Below, piece after piece: positions 52,782 to 60,760 of a stretch of DNA of 64,000 bases; the stretch's first letter is position 1, and each line of letters starts with the position of its first letter. Source of the DNA: Dehalococcoidia bacterium (GTDB lineage Bacteria > Chloroflexota > Dehalococcoidia > CAUJGQ01). The DNA is taken from positions 44,487 through 108,486 of the forward strand of contig DATGEL010000093.1 in the NCBI GenBank assembly GCA_035310145.1, written 5' to 3'. The position numbers were made by a program, and so were the translations under genes. The notes under the pieces were generated by a model. It saw nothing but the letters and a program-made list of their open reading frames with translations, did not search any database and had not been told where the DNA came from.

Positions 52782-53747
52782 TTACACTGCGGCGCTCAGA
52801 TAGCGTTCGCCCGTGTCGCAGAGCATCGTCACCACCGCTTTGCCGGCGCCGAGCCGCCGCGCGACCTTGAGCGCCGCGAAGACATTGGCGCCGGATGAGA
52901 TGCCGACCAACAGTCCTTCTTCGCGCGCCAGCCGCTGCGAGGTCTCGATTGCGTCGTCGTCGCCCACGGCGATCAGTTCCTGGTAGACCTGGCGGTTGAG
53001 CACCCCCGGCACGAAGCTGGCGCCGATGCCCTGGATCGCGTGCATGCCGGCGCGGCCGCCACGCAGCACCTGCGAGCGGGCCGGCTCGACCGCGACGATC
53101 AGCACGTCGGGATTGTACTGTCGCAGCACCTCGCCCACGCCGGTGATCGTGCCGCCGGTGCCCACGCCGGCGACGAAGGCATCGACCTTGCCGCCCGTGG
53201 CGTGCAGGATCTCGGGGCCGGTCGTCAGGCGGTGGATCTCGGGGTTGGCCGGGTTCTGAAACTGCTGCGGCATGAAGTAGCCAGGGTGCTCACGCACCAG
53301 TGCTTCCGCGGCAAAGACGGCGCCGGTCATCCCTTCGATCGCCGGTGTGAGCCGCAGCTCGGCGCCGAAGCGGGTGAACAGCTTGCGCCGCTCTATGCTC
53401 ATGTCCTCGGGCATGGTGAGGATCAGCCGATAGCCCTTCACCGCGGCGACCATCGCCAGGCCGATGCCGGTGTTGCCGCTCGTCGGCTCGACGATCGTGG
53501 CGCCCGGCTGCAGGCGGCCGTCGCGTTCCGCCGCCGCAACCATCGCCACGGCGATGCGGTCCTTGACACTGCCGGCCGGATTGAGCGATTCGAGCTTGCC
53601 GAGCACGGCGGCACTGCGCGGCCCCGGCAACCGGTTCAGCCGCACCAGCGGCGTGTTGCCGACGAGATCGAGCACCGAGTCGGCAACACACGTCGTCCGC
53701 ACCGCCGCCGCGCCGCCCGTCTCATTCACATCAACCGTCCGCTTCAT
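52782..53747 (-). CDS. cysK: Cysteine synthase (CysK/CysM-like), second copy
   Basis: A 321-residue PLP enzyme with Lys62 in NPAGSVKDR, EPTSGNTGIGLAMV, GVGTGGTITGVGEVL and ISSGANVFAALKVA. The sequence QPQFQNPANPEIH-type loop (PQQFQNPANPEIH) is typical of O-acetylserine-dependent synthases, so it probably uses sulfide with the O-acetylserine made by CysE. It is one of two synthases in this cluster. A ~20-residue N-terminal extension is present. The heptamer repeat lies just upstream. Confidence 0.92.
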   Translation of the reverse strand: MKRTVDVNETGGAAAVRTTCVADSVLDLVGNTPLVRLNRLPGPRSAAVLGKLESLNPAGSVKDRIAVAMVAAAERDGRLQPGATIVEPTSGNTGIGLAMVAAVKGYRLILTMPEDMSIERRKLFTRFGAELRLTPAIEGMTGAVFAAEALVREHPGYFMPQQFQNPANPEIHRLTTGPEILHATGGKVDAFVAGVGTGGTITGVGEVLRQYNPDVLIVAVEPARSQVLRGGRAGMHAIQGIGASFVPGVLNRQVYQELIAVGDDDAIETSQRLAREEGLLVGISSGANVFAALKVARRLGAGKAVVTMLCDTGERYLSAAV

Positions 53748-53781
53748 GCGCCAACAACCCCGCCGGCCATCATCCCGCTAT

Positions 53782-53829
53782 TTCCTGTTCCCTGTTCCCT
53801 GTTCCCTGTTCCCTGTTCCCTGTTCCCTA
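53782..53829. repeat. Heptanucleotide tandem repeat (TTCCCTG)
   Basis: Five perfect TTCCCTG units (53788-53822) are flanked by an imperfect copy on each side (TTCCTG at 53782-53787 and TTCCCTA at 53823-53829). The last copy overlaps the rrf2 stop codon. The array lies in the leader of the second cysteine synthase gene. Not being a multiple of three, it would frameshift if in a coding sequence; here it could vary leader length. Confidence 0.8.
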
Positions 53830-54261
53830 AATGTAGTATCGCCCGCCCACCGGCTGGCGCTCGCGTGCGGCCAGGTCCGCGACCGTGGTGCGGTGCAGGA
53901 TCTCGCGCGTCGCGTCGTAGACCTCCTGCCACATCTCGCGCTGGGCACAGCCGCCCTGCCTGGCGCAGGGGCTGCCCTCATCCAGGCACGAGCTGGGAAT
54001 CAGCGACCCCTCGAGTGCCTCGATCACTTCGTCGATCGGCACCTGCGCCGGCTCACGCACCAGCTCGTGGCCGCCCTGCGGCCCGCGGATGCTGCGGATG
54101 AAACCCGCGCGACGCAGCGTCGTCAACAGATGGTCGAGGTATGGTTCGGGAATGCGTTGGCGGGCGGCGATCTCGGCGCTCTGCAGCGGCCCCTGGCCGT
54201 AGTGCAGCGCCAGCTCGATCAGCGCCCGCACGCCGTAGTCGCCCTTCGTCGAAACCTTCAC
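53827..54261 (-). CDS. Rrf2-family transcription regulator with clustered cysteines
   Basis: A 144-residue protein. The winged helix is MKVSTKGDYGVRALIELALHYGQGPLQSAEIAARQRIPEPYLDHLLTTLRRAG, with the wing RGPQGGHELVREP. Three cysteines in CLDEGSPCARQGGC match the Fe-S-ligating spacing of IscR/NsrR-like members. It heads the sulfur cluster and likely controls it, as CymR or IscR do, using a cluster or the state of cysteine supply as signal (inference). Confidence 0.93.
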   Translation of the reverse strand: MKVSTKGDYGVRALIELALHYGQGPLQSAEIAARQRIPEPYLDHLLTTLRRAGFIRSIRGPQGGHELVREPAQVPIDEVIEALEGSLIPSSCLDEGSPCARQGGCAQREMWQEVYDATREILHRTTVADLAARERQPVGGRYYI

Positions 54262-54282
54262 GCCGCGTGCCTCTCCCCGCCG

Positions 54283-54338
54283 CCGCTAAAGTGGACTAAT
54301 TTTATCAACATTATAGGGCACGTGCCGGAGCAGCACAA
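54283..54338 (-). promoter_or_regulatory. Candidate sigma-A promoter and operator of the rrf2-sulfur cluster
   Basis: Minus-strand TTGTGC (54338-54333), 17-bp spacer, TATAAT (54315-54310): a near-consensus promoter 49 bp before rrf2. Just downstream, 54290-54308 (GTGGACTAATTTTATCAAC on the plus strand) is an AT-rich imperfect dyad that could be the Rrf2 operator overlapping the start of transcription. Confidence 0.6.
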
Positions 54339-54450
54339 GCGCCGTGCGATTCTATCGACCTGAACGCGGCAGCGCGCCAGGCGGTGCTGCCGGCTGATTC
54401 GCTAGACTGCCCCAGAAGGCTCCGCGCTCCGGGCGCGAGCACACTGGAGG

Positions 54451-55044
54451 ATGCCGGTGACCGCACCCGCGCCACAGCCGTACGCCTTCCATATCGGCAT
54501 GGTCGTGCACGACCTCGACGCCAGCGCCCGCCGCTTCGATCAGCTGCTTGGCGCCATGCGCTGGCATACCTGGGAGCTGCCGTTGCAGGCGCTGCCGACG
54601 AACCCTCGCACGACCGACGCCCGCTTGCGCATCGCCTACGGCCGCATGCCCGGTCAGACGATCGAACTGATCGAGGTTCTTGAGGGCACGCCGGTGCACC
54701 GCCTCTTCCTGGAAGCGCGCGGCGAGGGCGTGCAACACCTCGGCGTCTGGGTGCCCGACGTGGCAGAAGCGACGGCGGCCGCTATAGCGCGCGGCGGGCA
54801 GGTGATGCTGGCCCTGCTCCGTCCGGACGGCACCGCCGCGGTGCAGCTCTCGCCGGGCAGCAGCGATGCGGACCTGGCCGCGGCCGTTGAACCGGGCGGC
54901 ATAGCCTATGTGGAGGCGGGCACCGCCGGCATTGCCATCGAGTTCGTCGGCGCGGCGCGCCTGCCCGGCCTGCGCCGGCGCTTCGGCGACGACTTCGAGC
55001 GGATCATCGGCACGCCGGACTGGCTTGAGGAAGCCAGACGTTGA
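54451..55044 (+). CDS. VOC-superfamily (glyoxalase/methylmalonyl-CoA epimerase-like) protein
   Basis: A 197-residue protein. YAFHIGMVVHDLDASARRFDQLLGA is a typical VOC first strand-helix with a metal His, and EGVQHLGVWVPDVAEATAAAIARGG is the second module. QTIELIEVLEG gives the metal Glu. It resembles methylmalonyl-CoA epimerase or dioxygenase-like VOC proteins, but the substrate is unknown. No partner genes for propionate metabolism are nearby. Divergent from rrf2. Confidence 0.85.
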   Translation: MPVTAPAPQPYAFHIGMVVHDLDASARRFDQLLGAMRWHTWELPLQALPTNPRTTDARLRIAYGRMPGQTIELIEVLEGTPVHRLFLEARGEGVQHLGVWVPDVAEATAAAIARGGQVMLALLRPDGTAAVQLSPGSSDADLAAAVEPGGIAYVEAGTAGIAIEFVGAARLPGLRRRFGDDFERIIGTPDWLEEARR

Positions 55045-55144
55045 AGTCCGCTGTCGCGGCTGCGACGGCCCGCGATTGCCGGCGTGCCTGCTCGCTCGCT
55101 ATGCTCGATGCGCAGGCGGACCAGCGAGGCAGGAGGCAAGCGCC

Positions 55145-56704
55145 GTGGAGATTCGCGTCGAGCAAGGCGACATCCTCGGTTTCGGCGTCAAGGCGATCGT
55201 CGTCAACCTGCTGGAAGGTGTCGGCCGCCCCGGCGGAGCCACCGGCGCCGTAGACCGCGCCCTCGACGGCGCCATTTCGCGGCTGATCGCCGACGGCGAG
55301 CTGCGCGGCAAGCGCGGCGAGATCGGCGTCGTGCACACGCTGGGCAAGCTGCCCGCCGGCCGCGTGGTCATCGCCGGACTGGGCAAGCCCGCGGAGCTGA
55401 ACGCCGACCGCGTGCGCGACACGGCCGCCAACGTCGCCCGTTTCTTGCGCAAGAACGGCTTCAGCCCTGCTGCTACGGTGGCGCACGGCGCGGGCGCCGG
55501 CGGGCTGGACGCGGAGTCGGCCGCTCGCGCGGTTGCCGAGGGCACGTTGCTCGGACTCTACCGCTTCACCCGCCACCAGAAGCCGGCCGAAGACCGCCGC
55601 GAGCTGGAGACGCTGACGATCATCGAACAGGAGGGCTCGTCGATAGCTGCCCTGAACCGCGGCGTTGCTACGGGCGCGATCCTGGCCGAGGCCACGAACT
55701 TCGCCCGCGATCTGGCCAACGAGCCGAGCAACTACATGACGCCGGCCGAGCTGGCCGCCCGCGCCCGCGCCGCCGCGGACCAAACGGATCTGCGCTGCGA
55801 AGTGCTGGACACGGAGCAGATGGTCGAGTTGGGTATGGGCGCCCTGCTGGGCGTGGCCAAGGGCAGCGCCCAGCCGCCGGCCTTCATCGTGCTGCACTAC
55901 CGCGGCGACGCGAGCAGCGAGCGCGGCGTCGGCCTGATCGGCAAGGGCATCACCTTCGACACGGGCGGCATCTCGATCAAGCCCGCCGCCAACATGCACG
56001 AGATGAAGGGCGACATGTCCGGCGGCGCGGCGGTGATCGCGGCGCTTTCGGCCATCGCCAGGCTGAAGCCGGCGATCAACGTCACCGGCATCGTGCCCGC
56101 CACGGAGAACATGCCCGGGGGCAACGCGATCAAGCCGGGCGACGTGCTGCGGGCGATGAACGGCACGACGATCGAAGTGCTGAACACCGACGCCGAAGGC
56201 CGCCTGATCCTGGCCGATGGCCTCTCCTACGCGCGCCGCCTGGACCTCTCGCCGCTGATCGACGTGGCTACGCTGACCGGCGCGATCACGACCGCACTGG
56301 GCGACGTGGCGATGGGTATCATGGGCAACGACCAGGCGCTGATCGACCGTATAATCGCCGCGGGCAAGGAGGCCGGCGAGAAGGTTTGGCAACTGCCGAT
56401 GTTCGAGGAGTACCGCGCCCAGATCAACAGCGACGTGGCCGACATCAAGAACACGGGCGGGCGCAAGGCCGGCTCGATCACGGCGGCGATGTTCCTGCGC
56501 GAATTCGTGGACAAGACCCCCTGGGCGCACATCGATATGGCGGGCGTCGATATCTACGAGCACGACAAGGGCTGGATCACCAGGGGCGCGAGCGGCATGC
56601 CGGTGCGCACGCTCGTGCAGACCGTGCTCAGCATCGCCGCCGAGCAGCAGGGGGCGGCACGGCGCAACGGCGGCACGAAGCGCCGCATCGCAGCTCGGGC
56701 GTAG
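55145..56704 (+). CDS. pepA: Leucyl aminopeptidase (M17 family)
   Basis: A 519-residue zinc aminopeptidase. The C-terminal catalytic domain has GLIGKGITFDTGGISIKP (Lys and Asp), MKGDMSGGAAVIAAL, GNAIKPGDVLRAMNGTTIEVLNTDAEGRLILADGL (NTDAEGRL signature), and ADIKNTGGRKAGSITAAMFLREFV. The N-terminal domain (about 1-180) is the M17 oligomerisation part. GTG start after AGGAGG. It releases N-terminal residues from peptides; some members bind DNA. Confidence 0.95.
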   Translation: MEIRVEQGDILGFGVKAIVVNLLEGVGRPGGATGAVDRALDGAISRLIADGELRGKRGEIGVVHTLGKLPAGRVVIAGLGKPAELNADRVRDTAANVARFLRKNGFSPAATVAHGAGAGGLDAESAARAVAEGTLLGLYRFTRHQKPAEDRRELETLTIIEQEGSSIAALNRGVATGAILAEATNFARDLANEPSNYMTPAELAARARAAADQTDLRCEVLDTEQMVELGMGALLGVAKGSAQPPAFIVLHYRGDASSERGVGLIGKGITFDTGGISIKPAANMHEMKGDMSGGAAVIAALSAIARLKPAINVTGIVPATENMPGGNAIKPGDVLRAMNGTTIEVLNTDAEGRLILADGLSYARRLDLSPLIDVATLTGAITTALGDVAMGIMGNDQALIDRIIAAGKEAGEKVWQLPMFEEYRAQINSDVADIKNTGGRKAGSITAAMFLREFVDKTPWAHIDMAGVDIYEHDKGWITRGASGMPVRTLVQTVLSIAAEQQGAARRNGGTKRRIAARA

Positions 56705-56767
56705 CGCGGCGATGCCGCTCAGGAAACCAGCAAGCCGGAAGCCGCGGCGCGCGGCGGCCTTCGCACG

Positions 56768-57721
56768 GTGAGGGCGCCGCGGCGTGTCTCCGTCCGCCTG
56801 CCTGCCGCTCGCCGCGGGCCGCTGTGCGCAGGGCTGGCGCTGACGGCGCTGGCCTACCCGGCGATAGCGCTCTACGGCGCCCACCGCGCCACGCACCTGC
56901 GCCACCGGCCGGTCGGGATCGCACCGGAATCGATCGCGGGCGAGTGGGAGGCCGTCTGCTTCCCTGCCCGCGGCGACGGGCTGGCGCTGCGCGGCTGGTG
57001 GTTTGCCAACGGCGGGTCGCGGCGGGCGCTGATCCTCGTGCACGGCCGCGGCCACAACCGCTACGACCGCAACTGGCAGAGCGACGCCATCGCCCGTGCC
57101 CTGCTGCAACGTGGCTACGCGGTGCTGAGCTTCGACCTGCGCGGCCATGGCGAATCGGCCCGATCGCGGCTGAGCTACGGTGCGCGCGAGGCGGCGGATG
57201 TGCTCGGCGCCCTCGAATTCCTGCGCCGGCGCGGCTTCGGCGAAGAGGCCGTGGCGATGCTGGGCAGCTCTTACGGTGCAGCCGCGACGCTGATGGCCGC
57301 GCCGGCGATGCCGGGCATCGCCGGCATCGTTGCGGACAGCAGCTACGCCGAGCTGTGGCCCGTGGTTGCGGCCGAGATCCCGCGGCAGAGCCGCTGGCTG
57401 GCTCGCCTGCGGCCGGGACTCGGCATTCGCATCGCCGCGCGGCTGCTCTTCCGCGTCGACCTCAAGGCAGCGCGCCCACTCCGCGCCGTGGAAGCAGCGG
57501 GCGCCACCCCCATCCTGTTCATTCACGGGGAAACGGATACGTACATTCCTCTTACGCATAGTGAGCGGCTGCGGGCGGCGGCGCGGCATCCTGGCAGCGA
57601 TCTCTGGCTGGTGCCCGGAGCCGAGCACGCGCTGACCTACGCCGAGGCGCCGGAGAAATGGCTGCAGCGGGTCACGGACTTTCTCGACCGCAGCTTCACC
57701 GACGCGGCCCAGAGATCCTGA
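56768..57721 (+). CDS. Alpha/beta-hydrolase fold protein
   Basis: A 317-residue protein with one N-terminal TM (LCAGLALTALAYPAIALYG). The oxyanion HGRGHNRYD, nucleophile elbow MLGSSYGAA, acid in HGETDTYIPL, and catalytic His in GAEHALTYA are all present. It resembles BAAT/dienelactone-like or YqiA-type esterases. Membrane-tethered, facing either side. GTG start; the gene follows pepA by 63 bp. Confidence 0.88.
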   Translation: MRAPRRVSVRLPAARRGPLCAGLALTALAYPAIALYGAHRATHLRHRPVGIAPESIAGEWEAVCFPARGDGLALRGWWFANGGSRRALILVHGRGHNRYDRNWQSDAIARALLQRGYAVLSFDLRGHGESARSRLSYGAREAADVLGALEFLRRRGFGEEAVAMLGSSYGAAATLMAAPAMPGIAGIVADSSYAELWPVVAAEIPRQSRWLARLRPGLGIRIAARLLFRVDLKAARPLRAVEAAGATPILFIHGETDTYIPLTHSERLRAAARHPGSDLWLVPGAEHALTYAEAPEKWLQRVTDFLDRSFTDAAQRS

Positions 57722-57767
57722 CCGCATTTCGGCACGCCGTCCTCGGGCTTCCTCCAGACCACGCCGC

Positions 57768-58280
57768 TCAGCGCCCGCCGTGCCGGTAGACCGGCTTGCC
57801 GCCTTCCAGCTCGGCCAGCGCCTCTTCGAGCTGGCGACGCTGGCGCTCAGCTTCGCTAAGCTCAGCCGCGGATTCGGCCGCGCCCGGGCCGCCTTCAATT
57901 GCCGACAGCGCCTCCAGGCGTGCGGCGCGCAGATCGTCCGGCACGAAGACGTAGTAGACCGCCATCCACAGGCTCTTGGCGTGCCAGTAGAAGACGACCG
58001 GCAGCAGCAGCGCGGCGGCGATCGCCACGATGATCGCCGTCGGCGCGCTCCACACGCCGGCGGCCACGAGCACGATCGCCGGCAGGATGCCGAAGACGAA
58101 GGCGAAGAGGTAGTTCACGATCAGCGCGCCGAGGAAGAAGCCCTCGTCGTGCTCGAAGGCGAGGCCGCAGACGCGACAGCGCTGATGCACGCGCAACACG
58201 CCGCGCACCAGCGTGGCCCTGCCGCAACTCGGGCAGCGCAGCAACAGACCTCGCCGAACCAGTTTGAAAACGCGCCGCAT
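57768..58280 (-). CDS. DUF983-family membrane protein with zinc ribbon
   Basis: A 170-residue protein. An N-terminal zinc ribbon (CPSCGRATL...QRCRVCGLAFEHDEGFF) is followed by two TMs (GALIVNYLFAFVFGILPAIVLV and PTAIIVAIAAALLLPVVFYW) and a charged coiled C-terminus (ELSEAERQRRQLEEALAELE). This is the DUF983 layout. The function is unknown. Convergent with the hydrolase gene. Confidence 0.88.
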   Translation of the reverse strand: MRRVFKLVRRGLLLRCPSCGRATLVRGVLRVHQRCRVCGLAFEHDEGFFLGALIVNYLFAFVFGILPAIVLVAAGVWSAPTAIIVAIAAALLLPVVFYWHAKSLWMAVYYVFVPDDLRAARLEALSAIEGGPGAAESAAELSEAERQRRQLEEALAELEGGKPVYRHGGR

Positions 58281-58665
58281 CGTGCCGCCTCAGCCTCTGA
58301 ACCTATTGAACCGCGGCGAAGCCGCCTGGGCTACACCCGCGGCCACGGCGCTTCCCACCGGAGGTCGAGTCGCACCGGAGAGGCTTCGGGAGCGGGTGCA
58401 GCGTCCTCCGTCCAGCGCGTCAAAATGCGGGGTCCAGCCAGCCTCCGCCGGCCGTACATCGGCACCATGTCGCCGCTGTACTGGTACAGGCGCCGATCGA
58501 AGCGACGCGCCACATTCGCGTTTTGGGCCGTTACAACGACCAGGGCGAACTAGCGGGCCGGTTGACCAACCTGCGCCTGCTGAGCGCGATCTCAGCGCGT
58601 CGCTCGGACCGACGCCTCGATCGTCGCGGTCGCGCCGGCGGCGCTCAGCCGCTACCCTTTCCTGG
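58281..58665. other. 385-bp intergenic region
   Basis: No confident gene. A minus-strand frame at 58331-58513 (60 residues from GTG, Tyr/Arg-rich start) is possible but has no Shine-Dalgarno. Promoters for the flanking divergent genes should lie here. Confidence 0.4.
58331..58513 (-). CDS. Doubtful small ORF
   Basis: A 60-residue frame from a GTG with a Tyr/Arg-rich N-terminal half (DRRLYQYSGDMVPMYGRRR). The balance of residues is a little more protein-like than surrounding frames, but there is no ribosome-binding site and no recognised family. Confidence 0.2.
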   Translation of the reverse strand: MARRFDRRLYQYSGDMVPMYGRRRLAGPRILTRWTEDAAPAPEASPVRLDLRWEAPWPRV

Positions 58666-59340
58666 ATGGGAATCGCGGTGACGCGGGGCGGGGCGCGGTG
58701 GTCGAAGAGCCTGCAGGCCATCCTGCTGCTTGCCGTGACCGGCGCGGCGTGCGGCGGGGCAAAACACCAGACGGCCAATGCACCGGCAGCCGCGGCTCGG
58801 GGCGGCTCGCCTGTGGCAGCGGGCACGCCGGCGGTGGCGGCCCTGATCCCCGCCGGCCAGTTCGGCGGGGGTTGGGCGCGGGCCGCGGCTCCTGCGAGCC
58901 TGGGCGATCTCCGCTGCGCCGGCCAGCCGCTCGTACGCGAGGCCGGCGCCGGCGCTGAAGCCACCTACAGCAAGGGCGAGGCCGGGCCGTGGGCAGCCGA
59001 GCGCATCGTCCGCGCCGCCGATGGCGGCCCGGCTGCCTTCGCACGGCTGGCCACGCTGTTGCAGAACTGCCACCGCCTGCAGGCACCGGCGCCGGCGGAC
59101 GGTGCGATCGAGTGGTCTCTGGCGCCGCTGCCGTTTCCACGCCTCGCCGACGACTCACTCGCCCTGCGGCTCATCTCCATGGACAAGGCGAGGCCGCTCG
59201 CGGCGGACCTCGTGCTCTTCCGCCATGGCGACACGGTTGCGTTGGTGGCACAGTTCGCAACGCCGCCGGGACCGGTGAGCGGCACCACACTTGCCCTGGT
59301 CCAGCAGGCGGAAGCGCGCTTGCTGCGCTTCCTGCCATGA
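58666..59340 (+). CDS. Putative lipoprotein
   Basis: A 224-residue protein. A short basic N-terminus, a hydrophobic stretch (LQAILLLAVTG) and lipobox TGAAC near Cys29 indicate a lipoprotein. The mature domain has a two-Cys alpha/beta pattern (DLRCAGQPLV... LLQNCHRLQAP). It loosely resembles PknH-like sensor domains, but that is weak. The start may instead be a GTG 12 bases later. Convergent with the next gene. Confidence 0.7.
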   Translation: MGIAVTRGGARWSKSLQAILLLAVTGAACGGAKHQTANAPAAAARGGSPVAAGTPAVAALIPAGQFGGGWARAAAPASLGDLRCAGQPLVREAGAGAEATYSKGEAGPWAAERIVRAADGGPAAFARLATLLQNCHRLQAPAPADGAIEWSLAPLPFPRLADDSLALRLISMDKARPLAADLVLFRHGDTVALVAQFATPPGPVSGTTLALVQQAEARLLRFLP

Positions 59341-59344
59341 ATTG

Positions 59345-59569
59345 TTACAGTTCGCCTTCCATCAGGGCCTGCGAGACATCGTCACCTCGTTCGGCCTCTT
59401 CCAAATAGGCGCGGCCCCGACAGTGCTTGCAGCGCAGCGCGTTGCCGACGCGGCAGGCCATGATCGGCTCGCCCTTCGCCGGCGGCAACATCCCCTGGCG
59501 GTCCCCGAGCACCACCCAGCGCCCCAGCAGGCGGGCACAGGCCATGCAGCGCACGTCGCGCACCAGCAT
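59345..59569 (-). CDS. Small zinc-ribbon-like protein
   Basis: A 74-residue protein with VRCMACARLL near the start and ALRCKHCRGRAYLEEAE later, giving two CxxC pairs suited to one zinc. AAGGTG precedes the ATG at 59569. No family recognised. It ends 4 bp from the lipoprotein stop, in convergent orientation. Confidence 0.6.
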   Translation of the reverse strand: MLVRDVRCMACARLLGRWVVLGDRQGMLPPAKGEPIMACRVGNALRCKHCRGRAYLEEAERGDDVSQALMEGEL

Positions 59570-59897
59570 GCTGCGCACCTTCGGAACTCAGCCGGCGCCC
59601 GCCGCGGCCGCCGGTACGGTCGTCTGGGCGCCAGGTGTGCAGGTATTTTACGCACGCGGGTCAAGCGCGGATCTGTAGGTGATGCCCCATGCAACCGGAA
59701 TGTGCCAGGTACAGGCGATTCGCGTTCAACCGCCGCCACGCGCACCGGACGCCGCGCGCCCGGTGCGGCCGACGCCTCTGGCAACCGTCCGTGCCGGCAG
59801 AGAGAGGCGGCAGCAAAAGGAGGCGCGGCGTACGCCGCGCCTCCCGCCGGCCCTCATCGTTCCTGTCCGTGATCGCCTGCGGCGTTCGGGCCGGTGT
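59570..59897. other. 328-bp intergenic region
   Basis: No gene recognised. It holds the terminator at 59819-59844 and the upstream region of the small zinc protein. Confidence 0.5.
59819..59844 (-). terminator. Rho-independent terminator of the ferritin-like gene
   Basis: A perfect 13-bp-arm inverted repeat (GGAGGCGCGGCGT / ACGCCGCGCCTCC), followed on the minus strand by TTTTG, 53 bp after the stop of the ferritin-like gene. Confidence 0.8.
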
Positions 59898-60512
59898 CTA
59901 GCGACTCTTCGCCTGCTTGCCCATCGTCTCGATCAGGTCCTTGATGCTCTGCTGCAGCGAGGCGAAGTTCTGCGTCATGCACTCCATCAGCGCCTTCGCG
60001 TCCGCGCTCACCGTGCCCGTGCCGGTGCTGCCACCGTCCGCCGAGGTGACCGATGCGTAGGCCTCTTGCAGCACCTTGCCGGAATCGCGCTCTTCGTGGA
60101 CGTACCAGCGCAGCGTGTCGCGGGTGAGCGCGTCCACGCACTCGTCGTTGATCCGCTCGTCGAGCGAGGCGAAGAACTTCTCAATCGCCCCTTCTTCCCG
60201 GCCATAGCGGCCGTAACGGATCTTTTCCGCGTCTGAGACGGTCGGATCGCCATAGATACGCTGCTGCTCGGCGAACTTCGGATCCTCGTTTTCCTTCAGG
60301 CTGAAGCCCAGCCGCTGGATGAGCTGGCAGAAAACCACGCCATGGCTGGACTCGCGACCTGCCACAAACGACAGGGCGTCACGCAGCGAGGCGTTCGGGG
60401 TAACGTCCGCCCAGGCCTTGAGATACACCCCCGCGCGGCTCTCCGCCAGGCTGATCTGGTTGAGCAGGCCCAGGTAATCCGGCTTGGTCGCGGTCGCTGT
60501 GCTCGTGGTCAC
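59898..60512 (-). CDS. Ferritin-like/rubrerythrin-fold protein
   Basis: A 204-residue helical protein. Helices carry Glu/His motifs: ISLAESRAGVYLKAW, ALSFVAGRESSHGVVFCQLIQRL (E-x-x-H), GREEGAIEKFFASLDERINDE, and WYVHEERDSGKVLQEAY (HEER). The four-helix pattern and E-x-x-H pairs suggest a ferritin-like di-metal fold. Cys residues (VFCQL, MECMTQ) are isolated. GTG start after GGAGGAG. Redox or iron-related role is inferred. Confidence 0.75.
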   Translation of the reverse strand: MTTSTATATKPDYLGLLNQISLAESRAGVYLKAWADVTPNASLRDALSFVAGRESSHGVVFCQLIQRLGFSLKENEDPKFAEQQRIYGDPTVSDAEKIRYGRYGREEGAIEKFFASLDERINDECVDALTRDTLRWYVHEERDSGKVLQEAYASVTSADGGSTGTGTVSADAKALMECMTQNFASLQQSIKDLIETMGKQAKSR

Positions 60513-60760
60513 GACGTCTCCTCCTGTCGCATCTGCACCGACGCTACGCGCTGCGCTATGGCAAGCGGAATAGTAGCACGTTGCGCCGGAGCGTGGTGCG
60601 CGTGAGCGCCGGGGCCTTCCTGCTTGGCTACGGTCACGGCAATCGCTTCGGCCGCCACACCCCGGCATTCCTGCCTGATGATCGCCTGCACCGCGGGGGC
60701 CCGACCAAAACGCGCCAAGCGAGTGATCACGTTAGTAGTACTATCGGAGGGAGGTGGCGA

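Noticed and set aside
53782..53829. Possible CRISPR array
   Set aside because: Units are 7 bp with no spacers, so it is a simple tandem repeat.
55004..57898. Minus-strand reading frame of 964 residues
   Set aside because: Antisense to pepA and the hydrolase, which have clear catalytic motifs; its composition is arginine/histidine/alanine-heavy.
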